From the IMG/VR virus record IMGVR_UViG_3300032299_000929, positions 1 through 41,165 of that record: a stretch of DNA of 41,165 bases, one strand, 5' to 3'. This DNA comes from a virus. The translations under genes were made by a program, and so were the position numbers. The notes under the pieces were generated by a model. It searched no databases and was not told where the DNA came from. It saw only the letters and a program-made list of their open reading frames with translations. This document shows, one piece after another, positions 14,851 to 21,832 of this stretch (position 1 is its first letter; each line of letters opens with the position of its first letter).

Positions 14851-15210
14851 TTATAATATACTTTTAATTGCTGCGAGTTTATTGTTTGCCATCATAACAT
14901 CGCGTTCCAATTTTTCTATAGAGTGGTATGCTTCCTCAAAAATATTAATCAAAGCAAAATTATCAAAAAGCATTGGACCTTTTCTTCCACGTAATCGTGC
15001 GTCTGCCGAATATGGTGTTACATAATAAACGTTAGGGTGTTGATGTTCTTGTTCTAACATTTTTGCATGATTAAAATTTTGCGCAACTACGATAGCTGTT
15101 TGTGTTTCTGGAAGGTTTTTTATGCCTTCAAACATTACTGTCGTATGACCAGATTGCCTTGACACATCATAATAGGTCAAAAAGCTTTTTAAAACATTTT
15201 TAATATTCAC
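14851..15210 (-). CDS. P-loop-like hypothetical protein
   Basis: A 119-residue protein with a GTG start at 15210, supported by the promoter just upstream and by the absence of any near in-frame ATG. SRQSGHTTVMFEGI (about 17-30) looks like a Walker A with the GK replaced by GH, TAIVVAQNFNHAKML like the next strand, and LRGRKGPMLFDNFALINI (about 73-90) like a Walker B region. Small phage proteins with this RQSGHTT...FDN pattern are, to my knowledge, uncharacterised. Possibly nucleotide binding; no evidence of hydrolysis. First gene of its operon. Confidence 0.6.
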   Translation of the reverse strand: MNIKNVLKSFLTYYDVSRQSGHTTVMFEGIKNLPETQTAIVVAQNFNHAKMLEQEHQHPNVYYVTPYSADARLRGRKGPMLFDNFALINIFEEAYHSIEKLERDVMMANNKLAAIKSIL

Positions 15211-15217
15211 AATACCA

Positions 15218-15246
15218 ATCTTATCTTATATCTTGCGCATTGTCAA
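15218..15246 (-). promoter_or_regulatory. sigma70-like promoter, leaderless geometry
   Basis: On the minus strand TTGACA (15246-15241), a 17-bp spacer, TAAGAT (15223-15218), then 7 bp and the GTG at 15210. Drives the operon 15210-11391. Confidence 0.7.
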
Positions 15247-15250
15247 ATTT

Positions 15251-16300
15251 TTAAACGGCGTATTTTTGATAGAGTTCTCCGATATATTTTTTAATCGGCT
15301 CTTTATTTTCGGTATCCAACCCGTCAATGTATTCATCGATGATTACCGAGATGTCCACCGCTTCTGATCCATCGTTACCGTCAGAAGAAATGTCAATATC
15401 TGGCAAATCAAAGTCTGGTTTCAAGAATTTTGGCGATAGATTTTGAATTTTCGAAAGTAGCATCGCTTGGGTGTCGGGTTTTATCGGATGGTCAACAATC
15501 AACGACACGATATTGTTTGGAACCATTTCTTGCAAGTCGGAACTCTTGATTTTTTTCGATATCAATTCACTAATTTTTATTTTTTGGTGTTTTGGTGATA
15601 TTGTGTTTTCGATAAAGTCGAACGTTTCTTTTTCAAGATCGAAAACATAAATTCCGCGCTCGTCACCAACTTCCCCAAAGTTCATTTGATACGGACTACC
15701 CAAATACAAGATTTTTCCCTTGCTGTATTCTCTCAAATCTCTTTTATGAAAGTGTCCTGATATGACATATCTGGATTTTAAAAACAAGTCTGCTGATTCA
15801 AACCCATGTTCGCACAAATTGTAACCGTTCATATAAAACGATTTGATATCCATGTGTCCGAACATGATATCTGCGGTTGGCATTTCTTCCAAACTCGTTC
15901 CCCAAGGTAAAACAGAAATAGTTTTATCCATTGTTGTTTTAAACACTCTGGGTGTATCGACAATCTCTACATTTTTCCAACCGTTGAGTAATCCCAACGA
16001 ATGGACATCACTATCATATTTTTTGTAACAGTCGTGGTTGCCAACCGGAACAACCAGTTGAAATTCTTTAAAATATTCAAAGAATTTTTGCGCAACGCCT
16101 AGAGTTCTTACAGATATTTCAGAACGGTTGTCAAAAACATCTCCCAATATGGCAATCTCGGTTATCCCCAAAGCTTCGAATTTTTTCGAAGACCATTCCG
16201 CAAAATCCAAAGCGGTTTCATGCCACAACTCACTGTCTTGGCGAACACCGATATGTAAATCGGATAACATTCCGATCTTTTTGCTTTTAAATGTATCCAT
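15251..16300 (-). CDS. 47: gp47-like recombination nuclease (SbcD/Mre11 metallophosphoesterase)
   Basis: A 349-residue calcineurin-like phosphoesterase, nuclease partner of gp46. Motifs in order: SDLHIG (13-18), GDVFD (53-57), GNHD (87-90), GHMD (148-151) and SGHFHKRD (181-188), giving the full two-metal site. The C-terminal region (about 290-349) is acidic and probably the gp46-binding part. Length matches T4 gp47 (339). Its start overlaps the stop of the upstream gene as TAATG. Last gene of the operon uvsY-uvsW-55-orf-47. Confidence 0.95.
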   Translation of the reverse strand: MDTFKSKKIGMLSDLHIGVRQDSELWHETALDFAEWSSKKFEALGITEIAILGDVFDNRSEISVRTLGVAQKFFEYFKEFQLVVPVGNHDCYKKYDSDVHSLGLLNGWKNVEIVDTPRVFKTTMDKTISVLPWGTSLEEMPTADIMFGHMDIKSFYMNGYNLCEHGFESADLFLKSRYVISGHFHKRDLREYSKGKILYLGSPYQMNFGEVGDERGIYVFDLEKETFDFIENTISPKHQKIKISELISKKIKSSDLQEMVPNNIVSLIVDHPIKPDTQAMLLSKIQNLSPKFLKPDFDLPDIDISSDGNDGSEAVDISVIIDEYIDGLDTENKEPIKKYIGELYQKYAV

Positions 16301-16662
16301 TATTCCGAAATTAAAATTTCACCATTGCATATTAACGTTTTTCGGTGCAAATCAAAATCTAATTCTACCAGTATTCGACAACCGCATGTTGAAAAATGTC
16401 CACATGTCGCGGTTTTTTCTTCAAACCGTATTTTACTTGGTGTAATATCACAATACATCGGATGTTGTTGAAAAATATCAATAATATCTACTCCTGCATG
16501 AAATTTAAATTGTGATTTGCCTACATCATCGATTGCGTCAAATAATAAAGATGTTATTCTGTTGTTACGACTGTATAACAATGGGTTTGCCGCTACATCA
16601 TAACAGTTTTCGCCACCGTATATCAAACGGTTGTAAGACATGTAATAATCGCTTTTTTTCAT
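16300..16662 (-). CDS. hypothetical protein between genes 55 and 47
   Basis: A 120-residue protein. The frame is open further upstream, but the ATG at 16662 follows the stop of gene 55 with one base between (TAATATG), so it is the likely start. Contains NRLIYGGENCYDVAANPLLY and a Cys/His cluster TCGHFSTCGCRILVEL (about 85-100; C-x-H-x3-C-x-C) that could hold a metal. The family is not recognised. Position in the recombination/transcription operon suggests a role in nucleic-acid processes, no more. Confidence 0.7.
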   Translation of the reverse strand: MKKSDYYMSYNRLIYGGENCYDVAANPLLYSRNNRITSLLFDAIDDVGKSQFKFHAGVDIIDIFQQHPMYCDITPSKIRFEEKTATCGHFSTCGCRILVELDFDLHRKTLICNGEILISE

Positions 16663-16663
16663 A

Positions 16664-17344
16664 TTAATTTTCTGGTATAATTCTAACATTTCTGTTCTTT
16701 GTGATTGTATTATAGTTGTCGGCAAACATCAAGAGTTCATCACGATATTTTTCGTGAGTTTCTTGCGTATGCTTTTCTTTTTTGATCCGACAGATAAACG
16801 AATTGAAAGCAATTCGGGTAAAATACGAAAACGGATTGCTCCCTTTGTCGTGCTGGTATTTTTTCCCAATCAAAGCTTTCATCATTTTGACAACTGCATC
16901 ACCGATCATATCATCTTTGTAACTGTAGTTGATGAAGTTTGGACTAAAGCTTAATTTGTTTGCAATTTTTTCCACCATCAAGGCTAATTCGTCTGACATT
17001 ACTCCGGTGTTGTAATATTTTATGATTTCATCATCAAACTCTTTGGGCTGTATATAAAATTTTGCTTTGTCGGGCTTTTTAATCTTATATTTTCTCGCAG
17101 CCTTAACAGGTTTTTCCTCTTCGTCAACAATATCTTCAAGTGCTTCCTCGTCATCATCGAGTTCTTCATCTTCATCTTCGTCAACATCTTCGTCAGAGTC
17201 TTCATCTTTTATTAATGATGAAAGAATGTGATCTTCTTCTGGATGATCGATATCATACAAGACAATCTCCTTCTCAACCTCATGAATTGTTTCTTCATCG
17301 TCGGTTATCAGGTCTTCGATTTTTATTCTTCTTTTTCTTTTCAT
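16664..17344 (-). CDS. 55: gp55-like late-transcription sigma factor
   Basis: A 226-residue protein. The region about 120-200 matches T4 gp55 (185 aa): ANKLSFSPNFINYSYKDDMI, then KYQHDKGSNPFSYFTRIAF, then NSFICRIKKEKHTQE, equivalent to the sigma region-2 segment that contacts the late -10 TATAAATA. Two differences: an acidic extension at the N-terminus (Asp/Glu run about 45-78), and a C-terminus ending ITKNRNVRIIPEN, without the hydrophobic clamp-binding tail (SLDFLYE type) of T4 gp55. The many TAARTA boxes in this window are its plausible targets. ATGA overlap with uvsW. Confidence 0.85.
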   Translation of the reverse strand: MKRKRRIKIEDLITDDEETIHEVEKEIVLYDIDHPEEDHILSSLIKDEDSDEDVDEDEDEELDDDEEALEDIVDEEEKPVKAARKYKIKKPDKAKFYIQPKEFDDEIIKYYNTGVMSDELALMVEKIANKLSFSPNFINYSYKDDMIGDAVVKMMKALIGKKYQHDKGSNPFSYFTRIAFNSFICRIKKEKHTQETHEKYRDELLMFADNYNTITKNRNVRIIPEN

Positions 17345-18765
17345 AAATTTCTTTCTACGTATGGGTAGTTTTCGGCGGTATACAATTCTTTTCTCTTTTC
17401 CTTGTGAATTGCTCCGTAGTAAGTGTTATCCGAGATATCGAAAATTTTTGCGCTTTTCTTTGTCGGATGTTTGCGCAACGATCTACCAATACTTTGAATG
17501 ATTTTGATTTTAGCTTTACCCGCGCTGGCAAAAATGATATTGTGCAAGTTTGGGATGTTAATACCTGTGGAAAATATCTTGCTAACAGAAATAACTATCG
17601 CATCGGTGGTATTTTCCATCAAATTTTTAATTTTTTCACGGTCTTCGACTTCGGTTTCACCTTGAATGAAAAATATTGGGCGGTTGGGTGCTTTATGTGT
17701 TAAATTTTTCAACAAAGCTTCTCCGTTTATCAAACGATCCACCATGATTACAGTATTTCCGTCGAGTTTTGACGCCAAATTAGAAATAATGTTGTTGCGG
17801 TTGGGATTTGTTATCAAATATTTCAATTCCCTCATATATTTCAAGGCTGGTGTTTTTTTATCGCCCGAAAACGTTTTCCCTTTGTGATCGATGTTTAAAA
17901 TATAGATTTTAAAATCAGATACATGCTTTTCATTTTTCAATTCTTCGATTTTTTTCTCGTATAACACCTTTCCGAACTTGCCGATGATGTTCCATTGATC
18001 AATTTTTTCAGACGGCATCGTTCCGGTTAATCCGAATCGGTATGGCGTGTTAATAAATTTGAATACTTTGTTTAAAACGTTCGCTTTTTTATAAACGTGA
18101 ACTTCATCTCCGATAAAAATATCAACATCAGCCAAAACTGACAAGTCTGTGTTCTTCCCTGTTAAATTTTGGGTTCCCGCAACAATAATTTTTGCCGTGT
18201 GGTCCAATTTATTGTCTCCCGACCACTTGGTAATGCTGGTTAACCCGTATTCTTCGAAATCTTTTGATGTTTGCTCAACTAATTGTAGCGTTGGAACGGT
18301 TATTAACACCTTTGCATCGGGTTTTCCTATCGCAGTTCGAATATTTTCGATCAAACCAGCAGTTAAAAGTGTTTTTCCACCACCCGTTCCCACCAACACA
18401 ACACCGTTTCCTGCTTTTACACAGTTTTCTATCGCGTCTTCTTGGTAATCTCGGTATGGAAGGGCTAAATGGACAGAAAGTTGAAATTCTGGGCGTTTAA
18501 ACGAATTTAAATACTGTTTTAAAGCATCCGAAAGCTCATAAGCAAAGGCATACTCTTTTAAAACGTCCAAAACTGCATCTAATAAACCAATATCAAACCT
18601 ACCGCTAGGAGTAATTGCGTATAGTCTCGCGGGAATAAACTTTTTTTTAGAAATATAAGCTGGATTTGGGACCGAAAAAGAATCCCGAATGATTTCCAAC
18701 TCGTTCGCATCTCCAAAAAATTGTAAAAGGCTTCTCTTTTTACCTGAAAAGTCAATTTTTATCAT
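17341..18765 (-). CDS. uvsW: UvsW-like recombination helicase (SF2)
   Basis: A 474-residue SF2 helicase; in T4 UvsW (503 aa) unwinds R-loops and branched DNA and shifts replication from origins to recombination. Motifs: LPYRDYQEDAIE (Q-motif region, about 102-113), VGTGGGKTLL (Walker A, about 125-134), IGDEVH (motif II, about 218-223), FGLTGTM (motif III), TGINIPNLHNIIFAS (motif V) and QSIGRSLRKHP (motif VI). The N-terminal about 100 residues correspond to the UvsW substrate-binding domain. Overlaps uvsY and gene 55 as ATGA on both sides. Confidence 0.92.
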   Translation of the reverse strand: MIKIDFSGKKRSLLQFFGDANELEIIRDSFSVPNPAYISKKKFIPARLYAITPSGRFDIGLLDAVLDVLKEYAFAYELSDALKQYLNSFKRPEFQLSVHLALPYRDYQEDAIENCVKAGNGVVLVGTGGGKTLLTAGLIENIRTAIGKPDAKVLITVPTLQLVEQTSKDFEEYGLTSITKWSGDNKLDHTAKIIVAGTQNLTGKNTDLSVLADVDIFIGDEVHVYKKANVLNKVFKFINTPYRFGLTGTMPSEKIDQWNIIGKFGKVLYEKKIEELKNEKHVSDFKIYILNIDHKGKTFSGDKKTPALKYMRELKYLITNPNRNNIISNLASKLDGNTVIMVDRLINGEALLKNLTHKAPNRPIFFIQGETEVEDREKIKNLMENTTDAIVISVSKIFSTGINIPNLHNIIFASAGKAKIKIIQSIGRSLRKHPTKKSAKIFDISDNTYYGAIHKEKRKELYTAENYPYVERNL

Positions 18766-19157
18766 GTTGTTTCCATTTTTATGAGGTTGACCATGTTTGT
18801 GAAGTCAAAACTCATAGCTGAGAATATCTTTTCGACCCTTTCTAAATAATCGATTATTATTTCTATCTCATCCATCTCTGCTGTTATTTCTTTTATCTTT
18901 TCAGATGATTCGATTTTTGCCTCCAACGCAACTTTTGGAATTTTACTCGGAATGCTTTTGGATATAGACTCCATTACACTGGCCTTTAGCTCGTTTTTTT
19001 TACGTTTAAGCTTATTCAATTGTTTTTTACAGTCGATTAACCGAGCAACCCACTTGTGTTTCAACGCTGGCAACATTAATTGTTTTTCCAGTATGTTCAA
19101 CTGGTCAACTTTAACGTCAGCCTTGATTTCTTCTTTGTATTGGTCTAAAACTTCCAC
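18762..19157 (-). CDS. uvsY: UvsY-like recombination mediator
   Basis: A 131-residue, mainly helical, Lys/Glu-rich protein. Start QYKEEIKADVKVDQLNILEK and the following LPALKHKWVARLIDCKKQL resemble T4 UvsY (137 aa: ...EELKKDVFIDSTKL...KWLNKHSSIKKEM...), which loads UvsX recombinase on gp32-coated DNA. Assignment rests on size, helix pattern and position directly before uvsW, as in T4. GTG start (19157), with a TATAAT 10 bp upstream. First recognised gene of the recombination operon. Confidence 0.7.
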   Translation of the reverse strand: MEVLDQYKEEIKADVKVDQLNILEKQLMLPALKHKWVARLIDCKKQLNKLKRKKNELKASVMESISKSIPSKIPKVALEAKIESSEKIKEITAEMDEIEIIIDYLERVEKIFSAMSFDFTNMVNLIKMETT

Positions 19158-19167
19158 GATGTAAACT

Positions 19168-19195
19168 ATTATACTATACTATTATACAATTGCAA
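19168..19195 (-). promoter_or_regulatory. sigma70-like promoter of uvsY, near-leaderless
   Basis: On the minus strand TTGCAA (19195-19190), 16 bp, TATAAT (19173-19168), then 10 bp and the GTG at 19157. A second TATAAT lies at 19186-19181 without a good -35. Confidence 0.5.
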
Positions 19196-19334
19196 ATTTT
19201 TTAATACTTGACTTTTCCAGAATCTTGGATATTCTATAGAAGGGCGGGAGGGTGGGTATAAATATATAAATTCTGGATACAACTGTATGTATTAAGAATA
19301 CATTCTTAATCTTTTGGTAATATTCCGAATACAT
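19182..19334 (-). CDS. possible 50-residue leaderless ORF upstream of uvsY
   Basis: An ATG at 19334 lies exactly 6 bp after the -10 of a perfect sigma70 promoter and opens a 50-codon frame (MYSEYYQKIKNVFLIHTVVS..., ending KKFAIV). It runs through the inverted repeat and the C-rich complement of the G-quadruplex motif (residues PTLPPF). It has the same promoter-to-start geometry as real genes in this window. Against it: the sequence may instead be part of an origin, and the peptide has no recognised family. Confidence 0.4.
   Translation of the reverse strand: MYSEYYQKIKNVFLIHTVVSRIYIFIPTLPPFYRISKILEKSSIKKFAIV
19208..19235 (+). promoter_or_regulatory. sigma70-like promoter whose start is the G-quadruplex motif
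   Basis: TTGACT (19208-19213), 16 bp, TATTCT (19230-19235), then 6 bp to the first G of the run at 19242. The RNA would begin with four GGG tracts. It points toward the CCA-enzyme gene, 141 bp downstream. Confidence 0.5.
19242..19256 (+). other. perfect G-quadruplex motif, candidate origin element
   Basis: GGGCGGGAGGGTGGG: four GGG tracts with one-base loops, the most stable type of intramolecular quadruplex motif, in an AT-rich intergenic region. It is immediately followed by TATAAATA at 19257-19264, an exact T4 late consensus with no start codon at the usual distance. In T4 the equivalent position (upstream of uvsY) is a replication origin that primes from an R-loop. Confidence 0.8.
19291..19310. 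repeat. 9-bp perfect inverted repeat
   Basis: ATTAAGAAT, 2 bp, ATTCTTAAT. Dyad symmetry between the G-quadruplex motif and the minus promoter, so an operator or a cruciform at an origin is possible. There is no T tract after it, so a terminator is unlikely. Confidence 0.7.
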
Positions 19335-19340
19335 TCTGTA

Positions 19341-19369
19341 ATTATACATATTCTTGCCCGAATTGTCAA
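19341..19369 (-). promoter_or_regulatory. exact-consensus sigma70 promoter
   Basis: On the minus strand TTGACA (19369-19364), 17 bp, TATAAT (19346-19341). ATG of the 50-residue ORF follows after 6 bp, and uvsY lies 180 bp downstream. One base separates its -35 from the opposite-facing TAAGTA box. Confidence 0.85.
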
Positions 19370-19370
19370 G

Positions 19371-19376
19371 TAAGTA
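19371..19376 (+). promoter_or_regulatory. late-type box TAAGTA
   Basis: TAAGTA then 6 bp then the ATG at 19383. Next to the -35 of the divergent minus promoter. Confidence 0.45.
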
Positions 19377-19382
19377 TTTTCA

Positions 19383-21047
19383 ATGTCAAACAAATTTAAC
19401 AGTTTTTTTAAGCGCATAACAGAAAGTCGCATCGAAGTTCCCGATAATCCAATGTATTCTGCGGCGGTTAAGGTATTAAATCGGATCGAAAGCGAATTAT
19501 CAGAAAAGGCTTATATTGTTGGTGGGTGTGTTCGTGATATCATCATGGGCAAAGAGCCAAAAGATGTGGATATCGCATCATCAGCCGATCCTGAACAAAT
19601 ATCTCAAATTTTTAAAACGCATGACATCGGAAAATCCAAAGATTTCGGAATTGTCGTGGTTCAACAAGACGGATTCAGTTTTGAAGTCGCTCAATTCAGG
19701 GAAGATGGAGAATATACTGATAATAGAAGACCTGATAGCGTAAAAGCCGTTAAATCGTTTGAGAAAGACGCTATGCGTAGAGATTTTACGATCAATGCGT
19801 TGGGAATCGACAAAGACGGTGAAATTATAGACTATGTTGGCGGGTTAGACGATTTAAAAAACAAAATAATCAAAGCGGTTGGTGATCCAAAGAAAAGATT
19901 CAAAGAAGATGCTTTGAGAATACTAAGATTGTTGCGATTTGCTGCTAAAACAGGTTTTGATGTGGATGAAAACACTTTAACTAGCGCAACTGAACTTTTA
20001 GACTCGTTACAAACCTTATCAGTAGAGAGAATTCGTGATGAGTTTTTCAAATCGGCGGAAACTGGCGAATCTTTAGCCCGATTCATCGAAAAATTAGACG
20101 AATTGGGAATCCTAGAAAGATTGATACCAGAATTTCACAAAATGAAAGGGTTGAAGCATAATCCAAAGCACCATCCAGAGGGTGGACCATACGAACATAC
20201 TTTATCAGCCTTACGTGCTTCAAAATCGACAAACCCGTTAACAAATTTGGCTGTATTGTTTCACGATTTGGGCAAAACAACCACATTAGGTTATAAAAAC
20301 GACCAACCAACTTATTATGGTCACGAAGCGGCGGGTGTTCCGATATTTAACGGGATAGCTGCACGTTTGAAGTTCTCCAACGATGATAAAGAGGCTATCA
20401 ACTATGCAATAGAGAACCATATGCGCGGTCACAACATCGATAAGATGAACGATAAGAAAATTTTGCAATTACGACACAACAAACATTGGGATTTGCTCAA
20501 AGATGTTATATATTCCGACGAAGCATCCCGATTACACGTATTTGAACCTGAAAAATTCGAAACCAAGATGGGTAAAGTCGAAGATGTGTTGAAAAAGTTT
20601 GAAAACAAACCAGTAAACGAATTTGAAAAACAGATGGGAACGATAATTAATGGTAAAATGATCATGGAACTCTTGCCGAACGTAAAAGGCGAAGAAATTG
20701 GTCGCATTAAAAATGCCGTCAGAGATTGGGTGATCGAAATGGGTATGAAAGTTACACCAGAACAAGTAAAAGAAAAAATCAAAGCTGTAGGAACGATGAA
20801 AGAAAGTTCTTTCAGCAAAAAAGCTGATGAATATTTGGAATACCTTGAGGAAAATTCTGCGGCGGGTGCGATGAGCGTTTTTGGTGACGTTTCGGCAACA
20901 GCAACACAATTTTCCGGTGATCACTACGCACCAAACGATGCAAGAGTTCCGAAAATCTTAGGAAAGGTTCAGAGACGAACATTTCCCGAATTAACAACCG
21001 CCAAAAAGAAAACAAAGAAAAAACGTGGCAAACAAATCAAAAAATAA
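19383..21047 (+). CDS. cca: CCA-adding enzyme / tRNA nucleotidyltransferase with HD domain and extra tails
   Basis: A 554-residue protein. Nucleotidyltransferase head: AYIVGGCVRDIIMGKEPKDV then DIA (about 42-64; GG-x-VRD and DVD metal site), RRDFTINALGID (about 133-144), EDALRILRLLRFAAKTGF (neck). HD domain: HTLSALRASK and LAVLFHDLGKTT (about 276-305). Enzymes of this class repair or add the 3' CCA of tRNAs; some are poly(A) polymerases. Additions outside the family: a short N-terminal segment FNSFFKRITESRIEVP of the type seen on other tagged proteins here, and a C-terminal tail of about 70 residues with DHYAPNDARVPKILGKVQRR and a terminal Lys/Arg run. No tRNA gene was seen in the window. Confidence 0.9.
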   Translation: MSNKFNSFFKRITESRIEVPDNPMYSAAVKVLNRIESELSEKAYIVGGCVRDIIMGKEPKDVDIASSADPEQISQIFKTHDIGKSKDFGIVVVQQDGFSFEVAQFREDGEYTDNRRPDSVKAVKSFEKDAMRRDFTINALGIDKDGEIIDYVGGLDDLKNKIIKAVGDPKKRFKEDALRILRLLRFAAKTGFDVDENTLTSATELLDSLQTLSVERIRDEFFKSAETGESLARFIEKLDELGILERLIPEFHKMKGLKHNPKHHPEGGPYEHTLSALRASKSTNPLTNLAVLFHDLGKTTTLGYKNDQPTYYGHEAAGVPIFNGIAARLKFSNDDKEAINYAIENHMRGHNIDKMNDKKILQLRHNKHWDLLKDVIYSDEASRLHVFEPEKFETKMGKVEDVLKKFENKPVNEFEKQMGTIINGKMIMELLPNVKGEEIGRIKNAVRDWVIEMGMKVTPEQVKEKIKAVGTMKESSFSKKADEYLEYLEENSAAGAMSVFGDVSATATQFSGDHYAPNDARVPKILGKVQRRTFPELTTAKKKTKKKRGKQIKK

Positions 21048-21071
21048 AAATTTAATTTGTTAGGTATTCTA

Positions 21072-21079
21072 TATAAATA
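21072..21079 (+). promoter_or_regulatory. late-type box, exact TATAAATA
   Basis: TATAAATA then 6 bp then the ATG at 21086; identical to the T4 late consensus. Confidence 0.6.
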
Positions 21080-21085
21080 GTTAAT

Positions 21086-21832
21086 ATGGTTATAAAATAC
21101 CCGTTAGAATATATCATAAAAACAAAATTAAATATTTCTTGTGTGTATAAAATTTTGTGTGATACAAATGGTAAGTTTTACATCGGAAGTTCTAAAAATT
21201 TATATAAAAGATTTTTAGAACATTATCGAAATTTAAATAAAAAATTACATGATAATAAAAAATTACAAAATGTATACAACAAATACGGTAAAAGTGCTTT
21301 TTATGTAGAAATTTTAGAAATTTTTGATCCGAATGTGGTGAATTATTTTGATATAGAGCAAAAATATGTGGATAAAAATATAAAAAATAAATTGTGTTTA
21401 AATATTAATCCTATATGCTCAAAACCGCCGATATATAAAGGTAAAAGAAGTATAGAACTGATGAATATTAAAACGGGAAAAATTAAAAAATGGAAATATT
21501 GTTTTTTAGCGGCTAAAGAATTATCCTGTAATCGATCAGATTTGGTTGCAATTTTAAAAGGCGATCAAAAATCTGTGAAAGGATGGTGTTTGGTGGGCGC
21601 AGATATGACCAAAATAGGAAAACAACATAGCGGATATAATACTTGGATATATTTAAAATTTTTAAATGTAACGAGTGGAGAATTGTTAGAATTTCGAAAT
21701 ATTAAAGATGCTGAAAAAAATTTGAAAATATCTAGATTTAAAATTAAAAAAATGATTAAAACCAATTGTGTCATAAAATCTTATCAACTTTTAGAAGTTG
21801 ATAGTTATAAAAATCGATTATCAAATGTCTAA
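21086..21832 (+). CDS. GIY-YIG homing-type endonuclease
   Basis: A 248-residue protein. Nuclease domain about 18-110: VYKILCDTNGKFYIGSS (the GIY..YIG pair), KRFLEHYRNL with the catalytic Arg, NKYGKSAFYVEILE and FDIEQKYVDK with the Glu. Two DNA-binding repeats of NUMOD type follow: MNIKTGKIKKWKYCFLAAKE (about 129-148) and LNVTSGELLEFRNIKDAEKN (about 195-214). It is more AT-rich than the CCA gene before it, typical of a mobile insertion. It has its own TATAAATA box and its stop overlaps the next start by 8 bp. Free-standing, no intron seen. Confidence 0.85.
   Translation: MVIKYPLEYIIKTKLNISCVYKILCDTNGKFYIGSSKNLYKRFLEHYRNLNKKLHDNKKLQNVYNKYGKSAFYVEILEIFDPNVVNYFDIEQKYVDKNIKNKLCLNINPICSKPPIYKGKRSIELMNIKTGKIKKWKYCFLAAKELSCNRSDLVAILKGDQKSVKGWCLVGADMTKIGKQHSGYNTWIYLKFLNVTSGELLEFRNIKDAEKNLKISRFKIKKMIKTNCVIKSYQLLEVDSYKNRLSNV

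Noticed and set aside
17140-17346. His/Leu/Arg-rich plus-strand ORF opposite the acidic arm of gp55
   Set aside because: It is the complement of an Asp/Glu run and has no start context.
19291-19310. Inverted repeat as a transcription terminator
   Set aside because: The arms are AT-only, no T tract follows on either strand, and it lies between promoters; an operator or origin element fits better.
20083-20924. Several minus-strand ORFs opposite the CCA-adding enzyme gene
   Set aside because: They are shadows of a gene with strong family motifs on the plus strand.
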